Shown here: piece by piece, positions 9,301-15,000 of the stretch
Layout of the letters: each line of letters begins with the position of its first letter
Numbering within the stretch: the stretch's first letter is position 1
DNA from: Theodoxus fluviatilis
Taxonomy: Eukaryota > Mollusca > Gastropoda > Cycloneritida > Neritidae
Length of the DNA stretch: 15,000 nucleotides
Reading direction: 5' to 3'
Assembly: GCA_034096865.1 (NCBI GenBank)
Contig: JAWQFJ010018456.1
Location: 95,001 to 110,000 of the forward strand
The notes under the pieces: generated by a model
The model's input: the letters and a program-made list of their open reading frames with translations, nothing else
What the model was told of the DNA's origin: nothing
Database searches by the model: none
Program-made: the position numbers and the translations under genes

Positions 9301-12300
9301 CTGCAGGTGGCTTTACTGGCATCAGAGTGAGTGCATTGCATCTTTAGTCCCTAGGATTAGTGGCAACTCAAGATGGCTGGCGAGTTTTCAGCATCACCAT
9401 CATCACGTTTCAGCATCAATGCTCAGCACACAACTTCTGGCACAGCTGGAAAATCAACTGGCTACTACTCCATCCCCTGCCAGCAGCTCAGAAACAAAGT
9501 CCAAGCAACACAGCATTGGCCAACACAAACTGGGATCGAAGGCATCACACTTAAAACTAAGGCGGGCTAGCCTAGCTGCAACAGCCTGCCTTTCCTCAAA
9601 CTTGTTAGAAGCAGACACCAGTCAGGGCTGGAGGTGAGTAGAGAGTGCAACTAAACGAGTCAGTGGCAAACCAACATAACCAATGACCAACCAGCCGGAC
9701 AACCAGCATGCCCTGCTAGTCACAGCTCTGTGATGTCCCATAAGGGTTCTGACATATGTCCCATATGCAGTCACTTTTCAAAATTGGGCCATGGTTTCAT
9801 TTGAAATGTTTAAAGCACAATTACGAGAACTTTAAAAATCATACAGATTTTGTCATTTGCATAAACACAAATGAAAAAATAATCGTACAACAAAAATATC
9901 AGAGAATATATTAACACATTACAATTCAGTTTGGTGCCTAATCCATTCTGGCCAAAGATGATGATGCTGCTGAAGGTGAGATCACAGCCCAAAATATGAT
10001 GCAGACAAAAGGATAATTTTTCCTCAGCACCACAAGGGCTGACACACACTAAGGCAGCCCCTGGAGGCAGATCAGAGAGCTGTGACTAGCTGTAGCACTC
10101 CAAGACCCATCAGTCTTTATCCCACCTTCTCCACCTGCTGCTTTATTTCGCTCTGACACCAAGTTATCTATATCATAGAGCGTGTCATGGAGGTCTCGCA
10201 AGCCCTGCTCAAAGTTCTTGTTTCCATCTGACTCTGTTGAAAATGAAGGGCAGAACACATGATCCAACAGGTGTACACATTTTCAATTACAACAAAGTGG
10301 CAAACCTTTATAACAGCAGCAACAGCCCTCAAGAAAATACCCTGAAATTTGAAATATGCGACAAGCACTCACACACAAAAAAACAAGAGAAGAAAAGGAA
10401 AAAAGAGAAAGAGAAATGGCTCTAGTTCAGCATTCATGATCACTCAATAAAAACCGCTGGCGCTGAACCTCCAGGTTTTGGCATTTAAAAAAAAAAAACA
10501 GAAAAAAACAAGATCGGGTTCGAACCCGCAACCTCTCGAGAAAAGAGGGGGAAAACACACACACACACACAAAAAACCAGGTCGGGTTCGAACCCACCTC
10601 TCGAAAAAAGAGAAGAAAAAAAAAGTTTCAGTGCAGAATCGAACCTGGTCATGCATGACCAAGAGTCCAACGCTTTACCAAATGTGCCATTGGAGAACTG
10701 GTATGACTGAGTGTTTGTAAAGCATTTAAAACGTTCTTTTCCATAAACTGCCTTGGTTCGTATTTTGCATTGTAAATTGTAGAAAAATGGATGATAGTTC
10801 ATGAAATTTGAGTGGTCTTGTACATTTTAGGATATTCAAGATCTATTTCTGCCAAGTTTAATATCGATTCACTGCCATTAGGCCACGCATTTCGCCATTC
10901 TGTCAACTGACATTGGGGGGGGGGGGGGGGGTTGGTTCGAGTTTACGACCTAAAAAGGTCACTTTCTTTTCAAACCTCGATTCTGAAAATTTGATACATT
11001 CAATCGGACCTAACTTCCAGTAATTGTGCAAAATGTCAAGGAAATCCATCCAGTAGTTTTTGAGATATCAGCCGTTAAGTCGGGACTGACAGACAGACAT
11101 ACAGATAAAATTATGTCACGTTATTCGACGTCAAATGATCATGTCACACATTTTGCATTTCGCCATTCCGTCAATTGACATTTTAGGGGGGTGTTTTCGA
11201 GTTTACGACCTTAAAAAAATCACTTTCTTTTCAAACCTTGATTCAGAAAATTTGATACATTCAATCGGACCTAACTTCCAGTATGTGTGCAAAATGTCAA
11301 GGAAATCCGTCCAGTAGTTCTTGAGAAATCAGCCGTTAAGTCGGGACTGACAGACACACAGACAGAGAGATAAAGTCTGTAGGACCTCCAGTAAACCTGG
11401 AGGGATAAAACTTAGATCTTGATGAACAAAGAGTACATGATGCACAGACTTAGCCAAAGTCAGAGCCAATGCAATGGTTCTTAGAGAGTAAGTATAAACT
11501 CTTATCCTGGAAGAAGACAAAGAAACCATCAATGCCTACCTGCAAAGAACCCTTCAGTGTTTTTCCCATCATCAGTGGCACTGTCATCTGTTGTGTTGTC
11601 TTCCTCATCAGGAAGCTCTGTGTCATCATCAAGGTCAAAGTCGTCAAGGTCATAGGGATTCCTCTCTTTGGGCTTGGTTTTGTCTTCATCGGTGTCCAGT
11701 TCCATCTCCTCCTCCACCTGCAAAAAGATCAAGTTGAACACCTTTACATACTGCACTGATTTCTCAACATTTCATGTCTAGCTAACCTCATTCATGTCTA
11801 CACTGATAACACCTACACTAATAACACCTAGAATGAAGAAATGTAATTCTTTCATAAGGAGTGTTAAACCTTCTGTTTGTCATTTAGCCCCAAAGAGTTT
11901 TTAAAAAATTAATGCAATTGCAATAAACATCTGCTGGTATTCTTTTAACAAGACCAAGGAAGCCATCCTCCAAAATAGTTGTATGGAAAGGATAGTGAGA
12001 GCAGTACCTCAGTTTCATCCTTTGGAGCAGGTTTTTTTATGTTGTCAGCTGTCATCTCCACAACTGAAACAAAGACAAGGTATTCATGAAAGAAGAATAC
12101 TACAGCTTTTTCTTTGGACAACATTACAACAAATAAAAAGTATTGCAGGTTAAACCAGAGAAACAGAACATGTATAATACTGATTGTCTCCCATTATCTA
12201 CAATAAACATACCTATTTTCTCAAAGCCTGCACTTTCACAAACCCTACACATGTTTATTTCCACACTTACTTCCTTTCACTGCCAACAAGCCAATGAGCA

Positions 12301-14004
12301 CAGAGAGAGAACAGCAATGAGTTTCAAACAACCACAAGAAGATTCTACTACCATTATCTGCAATACCCGCATCCCGTGGGGGATCCAGTGGCTTGGACTC
12401 AAACTTCAACTCCTGTTGAGGTTGTTCTTGTTTCTGCTCAGATGCCACACTTGCACCTCCAGCCTGGCCCTCTGCTTCCACCTCTACTGGCTTGTGCTGG
12501 TCACTGGGGTTGTGGGGCACACCTCCCTGGCTACTGGGGGGAACATTCAACTCCTCACTAGGAGGTGGAGCCTGCTGATTGGTAGGGGGTGGATCCTGAT
12601 GTCCAGTGGATGGAGGCTGTGTCTGCTCCCCCGTGGGTGGGAGGTTCTGACCCCCGGGAGGTGGGGACAATGGGTCACTGGGAGGTTGGCCTTGGTGGTC
12701 TCTGGGAGGCTGGCCTTGGTCGTCACTGGTGGGGGGCTTGGGTTGGTGGGGAGGGTCCTTTATCCCCATCATCTTCTCATTTAAAGTGACTTGCCTCTGC
12801 AACCAAATAGCAATGCCTTTCTTGGATTTGTTTATCATACAGCTTTACACAACCCTCTGCCATGAAGTGACTATTGAATGGCACTTGCTGATTTTGAGAT
12901 ACAGCACAGAAAACAGAGTGGGGGCAAAGTTGGCTATTTACAGTTAATGGTTCTGTTACAAAGTTTAATGTATAATTCGTATGTCTGCAGTTTTAGGGGG
13001 ACCAGAATTCAGACTCAAGGTGACATGAAGAAAGGAATTTGTCAAAGTTGTGCAACTGGCTGCCAACCAAAAACCAATGCCATGGACCTATACCCTTATT
13101 CTTCAAGAGTAGATTTTGACAAATTGAGCTTTTACCACCTGTCATCTCTGACAATCCAGAACTCCCCCCAAAAAAGGTCAAATGGCTATGTGCTGTTGAA
13201 AACCTTTAAAGTGGCACCATAATCTCGCAATGTCCAAAATGGCATTGATACATTACTAATTTAATGGTAGAGGATCACAATAGTCCATACTAAGACTGGC
13301 TGGATGAGTGCTAGTTAAAATGTACATGTACGTAAACAGATTGGGTAAATATTACTGATATATTGTGTAACATGCTACAATTAACAGCAGTATGAAAACA
13401 ACTATAAACAGAGATGTTTTCCACACATGAGAATAAAACATCCATCAAATACTGAGAAGCAGAAATCTGCAGGGTGGGGTCAAGTAGGATAATGATACAT
13501 ACACAAAAACACGCATATGTAAATCACTTGTAATTCTGAAATTGCACAAACTGTAATAATCCTTGCACACACATTATCAACTATGTTTCTGCAAACAATG
13601 AACAGCATTTGACTCATAAACAAATGCATCACTGAAAACATGGAGGATCAAGACAGAATGCTACAATGAACACATAAAACCCAAATGAATGAGGAAGGCT
13701 ACTAATAAATGTTGAATGGCTCACACTAAAACTAGTGCATTATAGGAGGACATAACAAAATAACAACATGATCAAATAACATACCTCTGTTGGGACAACT
13801 ACAGATGGCTCATCAATTTGAACTTCTATTTCCCGCACAAAAGCTTTTGGAAAATACCCTTTGACACCATTCACCTGAAACAAAGCCATTGAAAATTTGT
13901 CACAATATGTTTTGAAACAAAAATACTGTAATAATCACACTAGCAACCCTCATCCCAATAGTACATAATACTGTTTGAGATACTAAATGTTCCACTCTGC
14001 TCTG

Positions 14005-14085
<81 letters not shown>

Positions 14086-14483
14086 TAAAAGTGGTAACTG
14101 TGTTGTGTAACAAGTTTATTGCTCAACATCTTTCATCTGTTTGTCAACTATTATGTTCAATTTCGCAACAAGTTAACATCAATGAATACAAATGCACATG
14201 GTCAAGACAGGACTAGAAAAGCAATCAAACACAGTTTACAACTATGCACACACTTAAAAATTTAGTCATAACAGTAACCCAGATGACTCTATTTTTTGTG
14301 CCAACCCAAAACTTTTTTCTGATTGTGGCAAAAAAAAGAGAAAGCAGGAAAGAAAGAAATTAAGGATAAACAACAAAGTGCATGTTGACCTATCTTCCCT
14401 GTCAACACTATTTAAGGAAAAATGCATTTTCAGCAAAAGAAAAATTTAGATTTATGTTCAGATGAACCTACTGAATACATGAC

Positions 14484-14536
<53 letters not shown>

Positions 14537-14867
14537 CGTGCATAATCGCAATTCGGCCTCCTAAAAAAAGAAATGAAAGAAAAAGACAAAAGTCAGGTCT
14601 ATCTATTGACCCTGTTTTTTCTGGCCATGTTATTATACTGCAACCACAACTTTTTATTTTGGGTGGCCTCAGGAAAATCTCTCATATTCACTACTTGAAT
14701 ACAAGCTACTTTGGCAGGAGATGACAGCCATACCTCTCCTCCCCATAGGTCTGGCCTTTTCCCAGCAGACTTGCTCTTGATTGCGATGAGATCACCCCTC
14801 TTGAAGGACAGGAAGATGGGATCATTTGACCGGTAGGGTGCCAGAACTTGAGCATATGAAATAGTTC
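282..14867 (-). CDS. Tango1: Tango1/MIA3-like ER exit site cargo receptor (partial, 12 exons)
   Basis: This is the only recognisable gene. The family spans the ER membrane at exit sites. Its lumenal SH3-like domain engages bulky cargo (collagen, via HSP47 in vertebrates), and its cytosolic coiled coils and proline-rich tail recruit Sec23/24, Sec16 and ERGIC membranes. Seen here, as residues from the first full codon: SH3-like fold at 1-74 (FKRGD, LWGGE and GYFPKAF signatures); Pro/Gln-rich and acidic lumenal spacer at 75-1056; one hydrophobic helix at about 1075-1093; C-S-C-C at 1094-1097; coiled coil from about 1111 to the window edge. All twelve exon joins keep phase and use GT-AG. Exons 14867-14734, 13874-13785, 12796-12352, 12063-12008, 11717-11540, 10233-10126, 7246-5088, 3409-3247, 2654-2488, 1567-1457, 956-885 and 386-282 total 3788 nt. 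Both ends are cut by the window. Vertebrates have a paralogue, MIA2; invertebrates usually have one gene, so Tango1 is the better name. The exon chain is inferred without transcript data. Confidence 0.5.
387..884 (-). other. Intron between Tango1 exons 11 and 12
   Basis: 498 bp of AT-rich intron. Apart from the exon-11-like stretch at 470-532 and a second weak AG|GTGAAAGAACTG match near 432 that stops after five codons, nothing recognisable is present. Confidence 0.5.
470..532 (-). pseudogene. Exon-11-like stretch lacking a usable donor (possible decayed exon copy)
   Basis: In the intron between exons 11 and 12, the minus strand reads AAGAG|GTGAATGATTTGGAAAATCA. This agrees with the start of exon 11 (GTGAAAGATTTGGAAAAGCA) at 17 of 20 bases. 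The frame VNDLENQDLIYSCSNQLKRF stays open for 21 codons, then hits TGA, and contains no GT donor before it. The pyrimidine tract is poor. It may be a relic of exon duplication or a chance match; confidence is low. Confidence 0.5.
885..956 (-). CDS. Tango1: Tango1 exon 11: leucine-zipper-like coiled coil
   Basis: A 72-nt exon, too short for ORF finders, phase 0 at both ends, 24 codons (residues 1204-1227). VKDLEKQ, VSQLQEQ, LNQLEKG and LSQ are successive heptads with V or L at a and L at d, so the exon encodes an almost ideal zipper segment. Acceptor is TATCTGCAG|GTGAAA and donor is TCTCAG|GTGAGG. Confidence 0.5.
957..1456 (-). other. Intron between Tango1 exons 10 and 11
   Basis: 500 bp without a recognisable gene or mobile element. 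It includes a short CCA/ACC-rich simple stretch (about 1364-1388). Confidence 0.5.
1457..1567 (-). CDS. Tango1: Tango1 exon 10: coiled coil
   Basis: A 111-nt exon, phase 0 at both ends, 37 codons (residues 1167-1203). It encodes LHNNALKHRVAELEEQLQET followed by a more polar stretch ending KVKDKK. Acceptor is GCCCACAG|CTGCAC and donor is AAGAAG|GTAGGC. The heptad pattern is clear in the first 20 residues. GC content is higher than in the surrounding intron, as in the other coding exons. Confidence 0.5.
1568..2487 (-). other. Intron between Tango1 exons 9 and 10
   Basis: 920 bp. The middle is filled by the MITE at 1901-2136. The flanks (1568-1900 and 2137-2487) are unique-looking AT-rich sequence with no recognisable feature. 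Confidence 0.5.
1901..2136. mobile_element. 236-bp MITE with 27-bp terminal inverted repeats
   Basis: The left end starts GGGCCCGTATTCACAACGGC and the right end is its reverse complement over 27 bp (1901-1927 and 2110-2136) with one mismatch at position 7. Inside the left end, CGGCGATTTAT is repeated in tandem (1917-1927 and 1928-1938). The interior holds a TATATATA stretch at about 2011 and no coding capacity. I see no clear target-site duplication, so the superfamily is open; the terminal GGGCCC is itself a palindrome, which blurs the exact ends. It sits in the intron between exons 9 and 10. Confidence 0.5.
2488..2654 (-). CDS. Tango1: Tango1 exon 9: start of cytosolic coiled coil
   Basis: A 167-nt exon. 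TG completes a Val codon, then LMRKLEEEVFVLRKERDNLE opens a coiled coil running through EALTASKKQAEDMDK and ending in LQNVQ (residues 1111-1166). Acceptor is CTCTTGCAG|TGTTGA and donor is GTCCAG|GTAGCC. In the family, the cytosolic coiled coils bind cTAGE5/MIA2 and recruit ERGIC tethering machinery. The basic patch SRKQKGR interrupts the heptads midway. Confidence 0.5.
2655..3246 (-). other. Intron between Tango1 exons 8 and 9
   Basis: 592 bp, AT-rich with ordinary composition. No repeat, RNA gene or extra exon could be recognised on either strand. Confidence 0.5.
3247..3409 (-). CDS. Tango1: Tango1 exon 8: transmembrane exon with juxtamembrane cysteines
   Basis: A 163-nt exon starting in phase 0 with LPPWLQTLLEREPLGLSP, then a hydrophobic helix TLLFLAVSFVSMVTITA (residues about 1075-1093), then CSCCGGSGVSAKKKNAL and the first G of a split Val. 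Acceptor is CTGTGACAG|TTGCCA and donor is CTTG|GTGAGT. The helix and the following KKK cluster match a type I topology with the cytosolic side C-terminal, as in TANGO1. The three cysteines (1094, 1096, 1097) are the only ones in the visible protein and lie at the cytosolic membrane border, a typical place for S-acylation. Confidence 0.5.
3638..4342 (+). repeat. Composite dispersed repeat, copy 1 (hairpin start, tRNA-like module)
   Basis: About 705 bp sharing both ends and internal blocks with the element at 10447-11409. The start is TTTATCCCTCCAGGTTTACT with a perfect 7-bp hairpin (CCTCCAG, loop GTTTA, CTGGAGG; 3644-3662). Next comes a core with GACTTAACGGCTGATATCTC and GGTCCGATTGAATGTATCAA. 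The hairpin module then recurs at 4005-4023 with one mismatch, followed by a tRNA-like region, GT and GA simple repeats, two further GGGTTCGAACC-like motifs (about 4221 and 4265), and the tail AATGCCAAAACCTGGAGG ... GTTTTTAT. No protein is encoded. A four-base ATTT flanks both ends but is too short to prove a target duplication. It is likely a non-autonomous retroelement or nested pair of elements; the family is not recognised. It lies antisense to Tango1 in intron 7. Confidence 0.5.
4036..4130 (+). repeat. tRNA-derived promoter module inside composite repeat copy 1
   Basis: TTAGCTCACTCGGTAGCG (4042-4059) fits the RNA polymerase III A box of a tRNA D-arm, and GGGTTCGAATCC (4114-4125) fits a B box. 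The spacing is about 55 bp between boxes, longer than in most tRNAs. No 7-bp acceptor stem or clean anticodon stem can be folded, so this is a SINE-type tRNA relic and not a tRNA gene. Confidence 0.5.
4983..5082. repeat. (TCTG)n tetranucleotide microsatellite at the exon 7 donor
   Basis: About 100 bp of GTCT/TCTG repeats broken by GTGTAT, ATGG and ATGTG interruptions. It ends 4 bp from the donor dinucleotide (5086-5087) of exon 7, so the transcribed intron begins GUGAGAGACAGACAG. If the intron were retained, the exon 7 frame would run on for 20 more codons (rich in R, Q, T and D) before a stop. Confidence 0.5.
5088..7246 (-). CDS. Tango1: Tango1 exon 7: giant disordered lumenal exon
   Basis: A single 2159-nt exon with 719 complete codons (residues 338-1056), open throughout. 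Acceptor is CTTCTCAG|GATTGA and donor is GACAAG|GTGAGA. The composition is Pro, Gln, Ser, Thr, Val and Glu, with no cysteine at all. Its first third is rich in QP, PPQ and TPxP motifs. Two less repetitive islands stand out: KFIVIDGTKIPLFDEDG (about 715-740) and MKEMIDVYTTDDFLNRKTL (about 858-882). N-glycosylation sequons occur as NAS, NKT and NVT. Two proline tracts (DIPPPPRDEG and LPPPPPSKP) precede a membrane-proximal helix ending LTRPILDK. This fits the long, poorly conserved lumenal arm of TANGO1. The frame is certain from its length; the function is inferred from position. A large antisense open frame here is a shadow of this composition. Confidence 0.5.
7247..10125 (-). other. Intron between Tango1 exons 6 and 7
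   Basis: 2879 bp, the largest intron. No coding exon was found on the minus strand, and exons 6 and 7 join in phase without one. An 11-bp inverted repeat (CCCACACTGCC at about 8053-8063 and GGCAGTGTGGG at about 8145-8155) lies in a locally GC-rich patch, possibly an eroded element. Positions 9360-9640 form another GC-richer patch with an open plus-strand frame that resembles no family I know. The rest is AT-rich with short homopurine runs. Confidence 0.5.
10126..10233 (-). CDS. Tango1: Tango1 exon 6: lumenal helical segment
   Basis: A 108-nt exon. AG completes the split Glu codon, then SDGNKNFEQGLRDLHDTLYD and the following IDNLVSERNKAAGGE give residues 302-336, plus a first G of the next codon. 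Acceptor is TCAACAG|AGTCAG. I chose the donor GAGAAG|GTGGGA. A second in-frame donor, GCAGCAG|GTGGAG, lies 9 nt upstream and would end the exon at 10135; both leave one base over, so the sequence alone does not settle the choice. The leucine spacing suggests a short amphipathic helix between disordered blocks. Confidence 0.5.
10626..10694 (-). repeat. tRNA-Lys(CUU)-like SINE module in composite repeat copy 2
   Basis: On the minus strand, TGGCACATTTGGTAAAGCG fits a degenerate A box, GGACTCTTGGTCA resembles the anticodon arm of tRNA-Lys with CTT at the anticodon position, and CAGGTTCGATTCTGC fits a B box. The size of about 70 bp is tRNA-like, but the anticodon and acceptor stems do not pair properly, so a functional tRNA is unlikely. 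It is best read as the head of a tRNA-Lys-derived SINE carried within, or inserted into, the composite repeat. Confidence 0.5.
10887..11373 (-). repeat. Tandem pair of about 261-bp core blocks
   Basis: Two copies of the composite-repeat core lie head to tail: about 10887-11112 and 11155-11373. Shared landmarks are GCATTTCGCCATTC, CGAGTTTACGACCT, GATACATTCAATCGGACCTA and ATCAGCCGTTAAGTCGGGAC. The last recurs 261 bp apart (11071 and 11332). Only the outer copy carries the terminal hairpin. Copy 1 of the element holds a single core, so this array arose by internal duplication or the other copy lost one. Confidence 0.5.
11540..11717 (-). CDS. Tango1: Tango1 exon 5: acidic lumenal segment
   Basis: A 178-nt exon encoding residues 242-300 plus the first G of a split Glu codon. 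Acceptor is TTGCAG|GTGGAG and donor is TTTGCAG|GTAGGC. The segment is very acidic (VEEEMELDTDED, DLDDFDLDDDTELPDEED). Comparable Asp/Glu-rich blocks occur in the lumenal part of vertebrate TANGO1. DNTTDD contains an N-linked glycosylation sequon. In the oxidising, calcium-rich ER lumen such a stretch could bind calcium loosely, but that is inference. Confidence 0.5.
12008..12063 (-). CDS. Tango1: Tango1 exon 4: short lumenal linker
   Basis: A 56-nt exon, too short for ORF finders. It starts with TT completing the split Val codon from exon 3 and encodes VVEMTADNIKKPAPKDETE, residues 223-241, ending on a codon boundary. Acceptor is TTTGTTTCAG|TTGTGG and donor is GAG|GTACTG. It is supported by both splice sites and by phase agreement on both sides. 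There is no domain; the composition is charged and Lys/Pro-rich. Confidence 0.5.
12352..12796 (-). CDS. Tango1: Tango1 exon 3: Pro/Gln-rich lumenal segment
   Basis: A 445-nt exon encoding residues 75-222 plus the first base of a split Val codon. Acceptor is TTGCAG|AGGCAA and donor is AATG|GTAGTA. After RQVTLNEKMMGIKD the text becomes a degenerate repeat of roughly eight residues with PP and Q positions (for example DDQGQPP, RDHQGQPP, GEQTQPP, GHQDPPP, NQQAPPP). It ends in a more charged stretch, VEVEAEGQAG to LDPPRDAGIADN. No cysteine, no predicted globular fold. It is probably a flexible linker that holds the cargo-binding SH3 domain away from the membrane. The protein sequence is composition-driven, so its exon status rests on phase agreement with exons 2 and 4. 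Confidence 0.5.
12797..13784 (-). other. Intron between Tango1 exons 2 and 3
   Basis: 988 bp, AT-rich. I looked specifically for an exon that would supply the DFxC cysteine segment of vertebrate MIA/TANGO1 after the SH3 domain and found none with usable splice sites and phase. No repeats were recognised. Confidence 0.5.
13785..13874 (-). CDS. Tango1: Tango1 exon 2: second half of SH3-like domain
   Basis: A 90-nt exon, phase 0 at both ends, encoding 30 residues (45-74). The sequence VNGVKGYFPKAFVREIEV completes the SH3-like fold: GYFP is the hallmark of the last strands in TANGO1 and MIA, and the following residues lead to VVVPTE, like the VPTDE that ends the human domain. Acceptor is TTTCAG|GTGAAT and donor is GAG|GTATGT. 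In vertebrates the segment after VPT carries a conserved cysteine (DFVC in TANGO1, DFYC in MIA). Here the next exon reads RQVTLNEK instead. Confidence 0.5.
14009..14082. repeat. (GT)37 dinucleotide microsatellite
   Basis: 74 uninterrupted bases of GT on the plus strand, in the intron between exons 1 and 2. The transcript therefore carries a pure (AC)n tract. Purity and length suggest a highly polymorphic locus. Confidence 0.5.
14488..14537. repeat. (AC)n dinucleotide microsatellite
   Basis: About 42 pure bases of AC followed by a G-interrupted extension, in the same intron as the GT tract and of complementary sequence. The transcript carries it as (GU)n. Confidence 0.5.
14734..14867 (-). CDS. 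Tango1: Tango1 exon 1 of window: first half of SH3-like domain
   Basis: Encodes visible residues 1-44 after a split codon (2 nt, xGA). The acceptor is a pyrimidine tract ending TTTCAG and the donor is GAG|GTATGG. The text contains APYRSNDPIFLSFKRGD and KRPDLWGGE, matching the RT-loop to beta-strand part of the MIA/TANGO1 SH3-like domain; the W of LWGGE corresponds to the conserved Trp of the family (WAGS in human TANGO1, WGGS in MIA). The exon ends on a codon boundary. An upstream exon with the signal peptide and the first family cysteine pair is expected outside the window. Nothing exon-like is seen in 14868-15000. Confidence 0.5.
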
Positions 14868-15000
14868 CTGAAACCAAAATCAATAAGCAATGATTTTTAG
14901 AATGAAACAACAATGACAATGGCTGCAACAATGATGGCAGCTATCATAATTATTGAAGAACACTAATAAGGTTTCTGTTGTGGCTTTGATACATGGATGT

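Larger units (their letters stand above)
10447..11409 (-). repeat. Composite dispersed repeat, copy 2 (longer, inverted relative to copy 1)
   Basis: Read on the minus strand, it starts TTTATCCCTCCAGGTTTACT with the same perfect hairpin (11385-11403) and ends CAGCGCCAGCGGTTTTTAT, like copy 1. Between these are two tandem core blocks, a 17-base G run on the plus strand (10915-10931), about 180 bp of unrelated sequence, a tRNA-Lys-like module, two GGGTTCGAACCC palindromes, an AC microsatellite (about 10555-10571) and an A-rich tract. No protein is encoded. ATAAA flanks both ends, but it overlaps the element's own TTTAT termini and so is not firm evidence of a target duplication. It lies sense to Tango1 in intron 5. 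Confidence 0.5.
10234..11539 (-). other. Intron between Tango1 exons 5 and 6
   Basis: 1306 bp, three quarters of which is the composite repeat at 10447-11409. The short flanks (10234-10446 and 11410-11539) hold an A-rich stretch near 10375-10420 and nothing else recognisable. Confidence 0.5.
13875..14733 (-). other. Intron between Tango1 exons 1 and 2
   Basis: 859 bp splitting the SH3-like domain. It contains the two complementary dinucleotide tracts. The remainder is AT-rich with purine runs and no recognisable gene. Confidence 0.5.

Noticed and set aside
9360..9637. Overlapping plus-strand open frames in a GC-richer patch of intron 6
   Set aside because: Short, in several frames, no recognisable family motif, no promoter or polyadenylation context. 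It could be an eroded repeat.
10626..10694. A functional tRNA-Lys gene
   Set aside because: The A and B boxes and a CTT are present, but the acceptor and anticodon stems do not pair, and it lies inside a dispersed repeat. Treated as a SINE module.

Overview
This is an intron-rich, AT-leaning animal genome window with no prokaryotic features. It has long introns, GT-AG splice sites, long dinucleotide and tetranucleotide microsatellites, a minisatellite, a terminal-inverted-repeat element and tRNA-derived dispersed repeats. Together with a single large TANGO1-type gene, this suggests a lophotrochozoan, plausibly a mollusc. That taxonomic guess comes from general sequence character, not from any search.

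One protein-coding gene occupies nearly the whole window on the minus strand. I call it Tango1 (MIA3 / transport and Golgi organisation 1), the ER exit site receptor that loads bulky cargo such as procollagen into COPII carriers. Twelve consecutive exons can be chained with compatible phases, all GT-AG: 14867-14734, 13874-13785, 12796-12352, 12063-12008, 11717-11540, 10233-10126, 7246-5088, 3409-3247, 2654-2488, 1567-1457, 956-885 and 386-282. They encode 1262 continuous codons. In order these give a luminal MIA/TANGO1 SH3-like domain, a short acidic and proline/glutamine-rich stretch, a giant 719-codon exon of disordered Pro/Ser/Thr/Glu-rich lumenal spacer, one transmembrane helix followed at once by a C-S-C-C cluster, and the start of a cytosolic coiled coil. 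The signal-peptide exons (right of 14867) and the rest of the coiled coil plus the proline-rich COPII-binding tail (left of 282) lie outside the window. Residue numbers below count from the first complete codon seen, not from the true start.

The introns hold the repeats. From left to right: a 56-bp minisatellite (1-272) abutting the last donor; a 236-bp MITE with 27-bp inverted repeats (1901-2136); a composite dispersed repeat with a hairpin start and tRNA-like modules (3638-4342, plus); a TCTG tetranucleotide tract (4983-5082) touching the donor of the giant exon; a second, longer composite repeat of the same family in opposite orientation (10447-11409, minus); and two mutually complementary dinucleotide tracts (14009-14082 and 14488-14537) in one intron.

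No second gene was found on either strand. The points most worth checking are the inverted pair of composite repeats flanking exons 6-7, the apparently undescribed composite repeat itself, the almost cysteine-free protein whose only cysteines sit beside the membrane, and the stop-free minisatellite at the final donor.

[Format note: the original answer gave no confidence values; the 0.5 in every feature is a placeholder required by the schema, not an assessment.]
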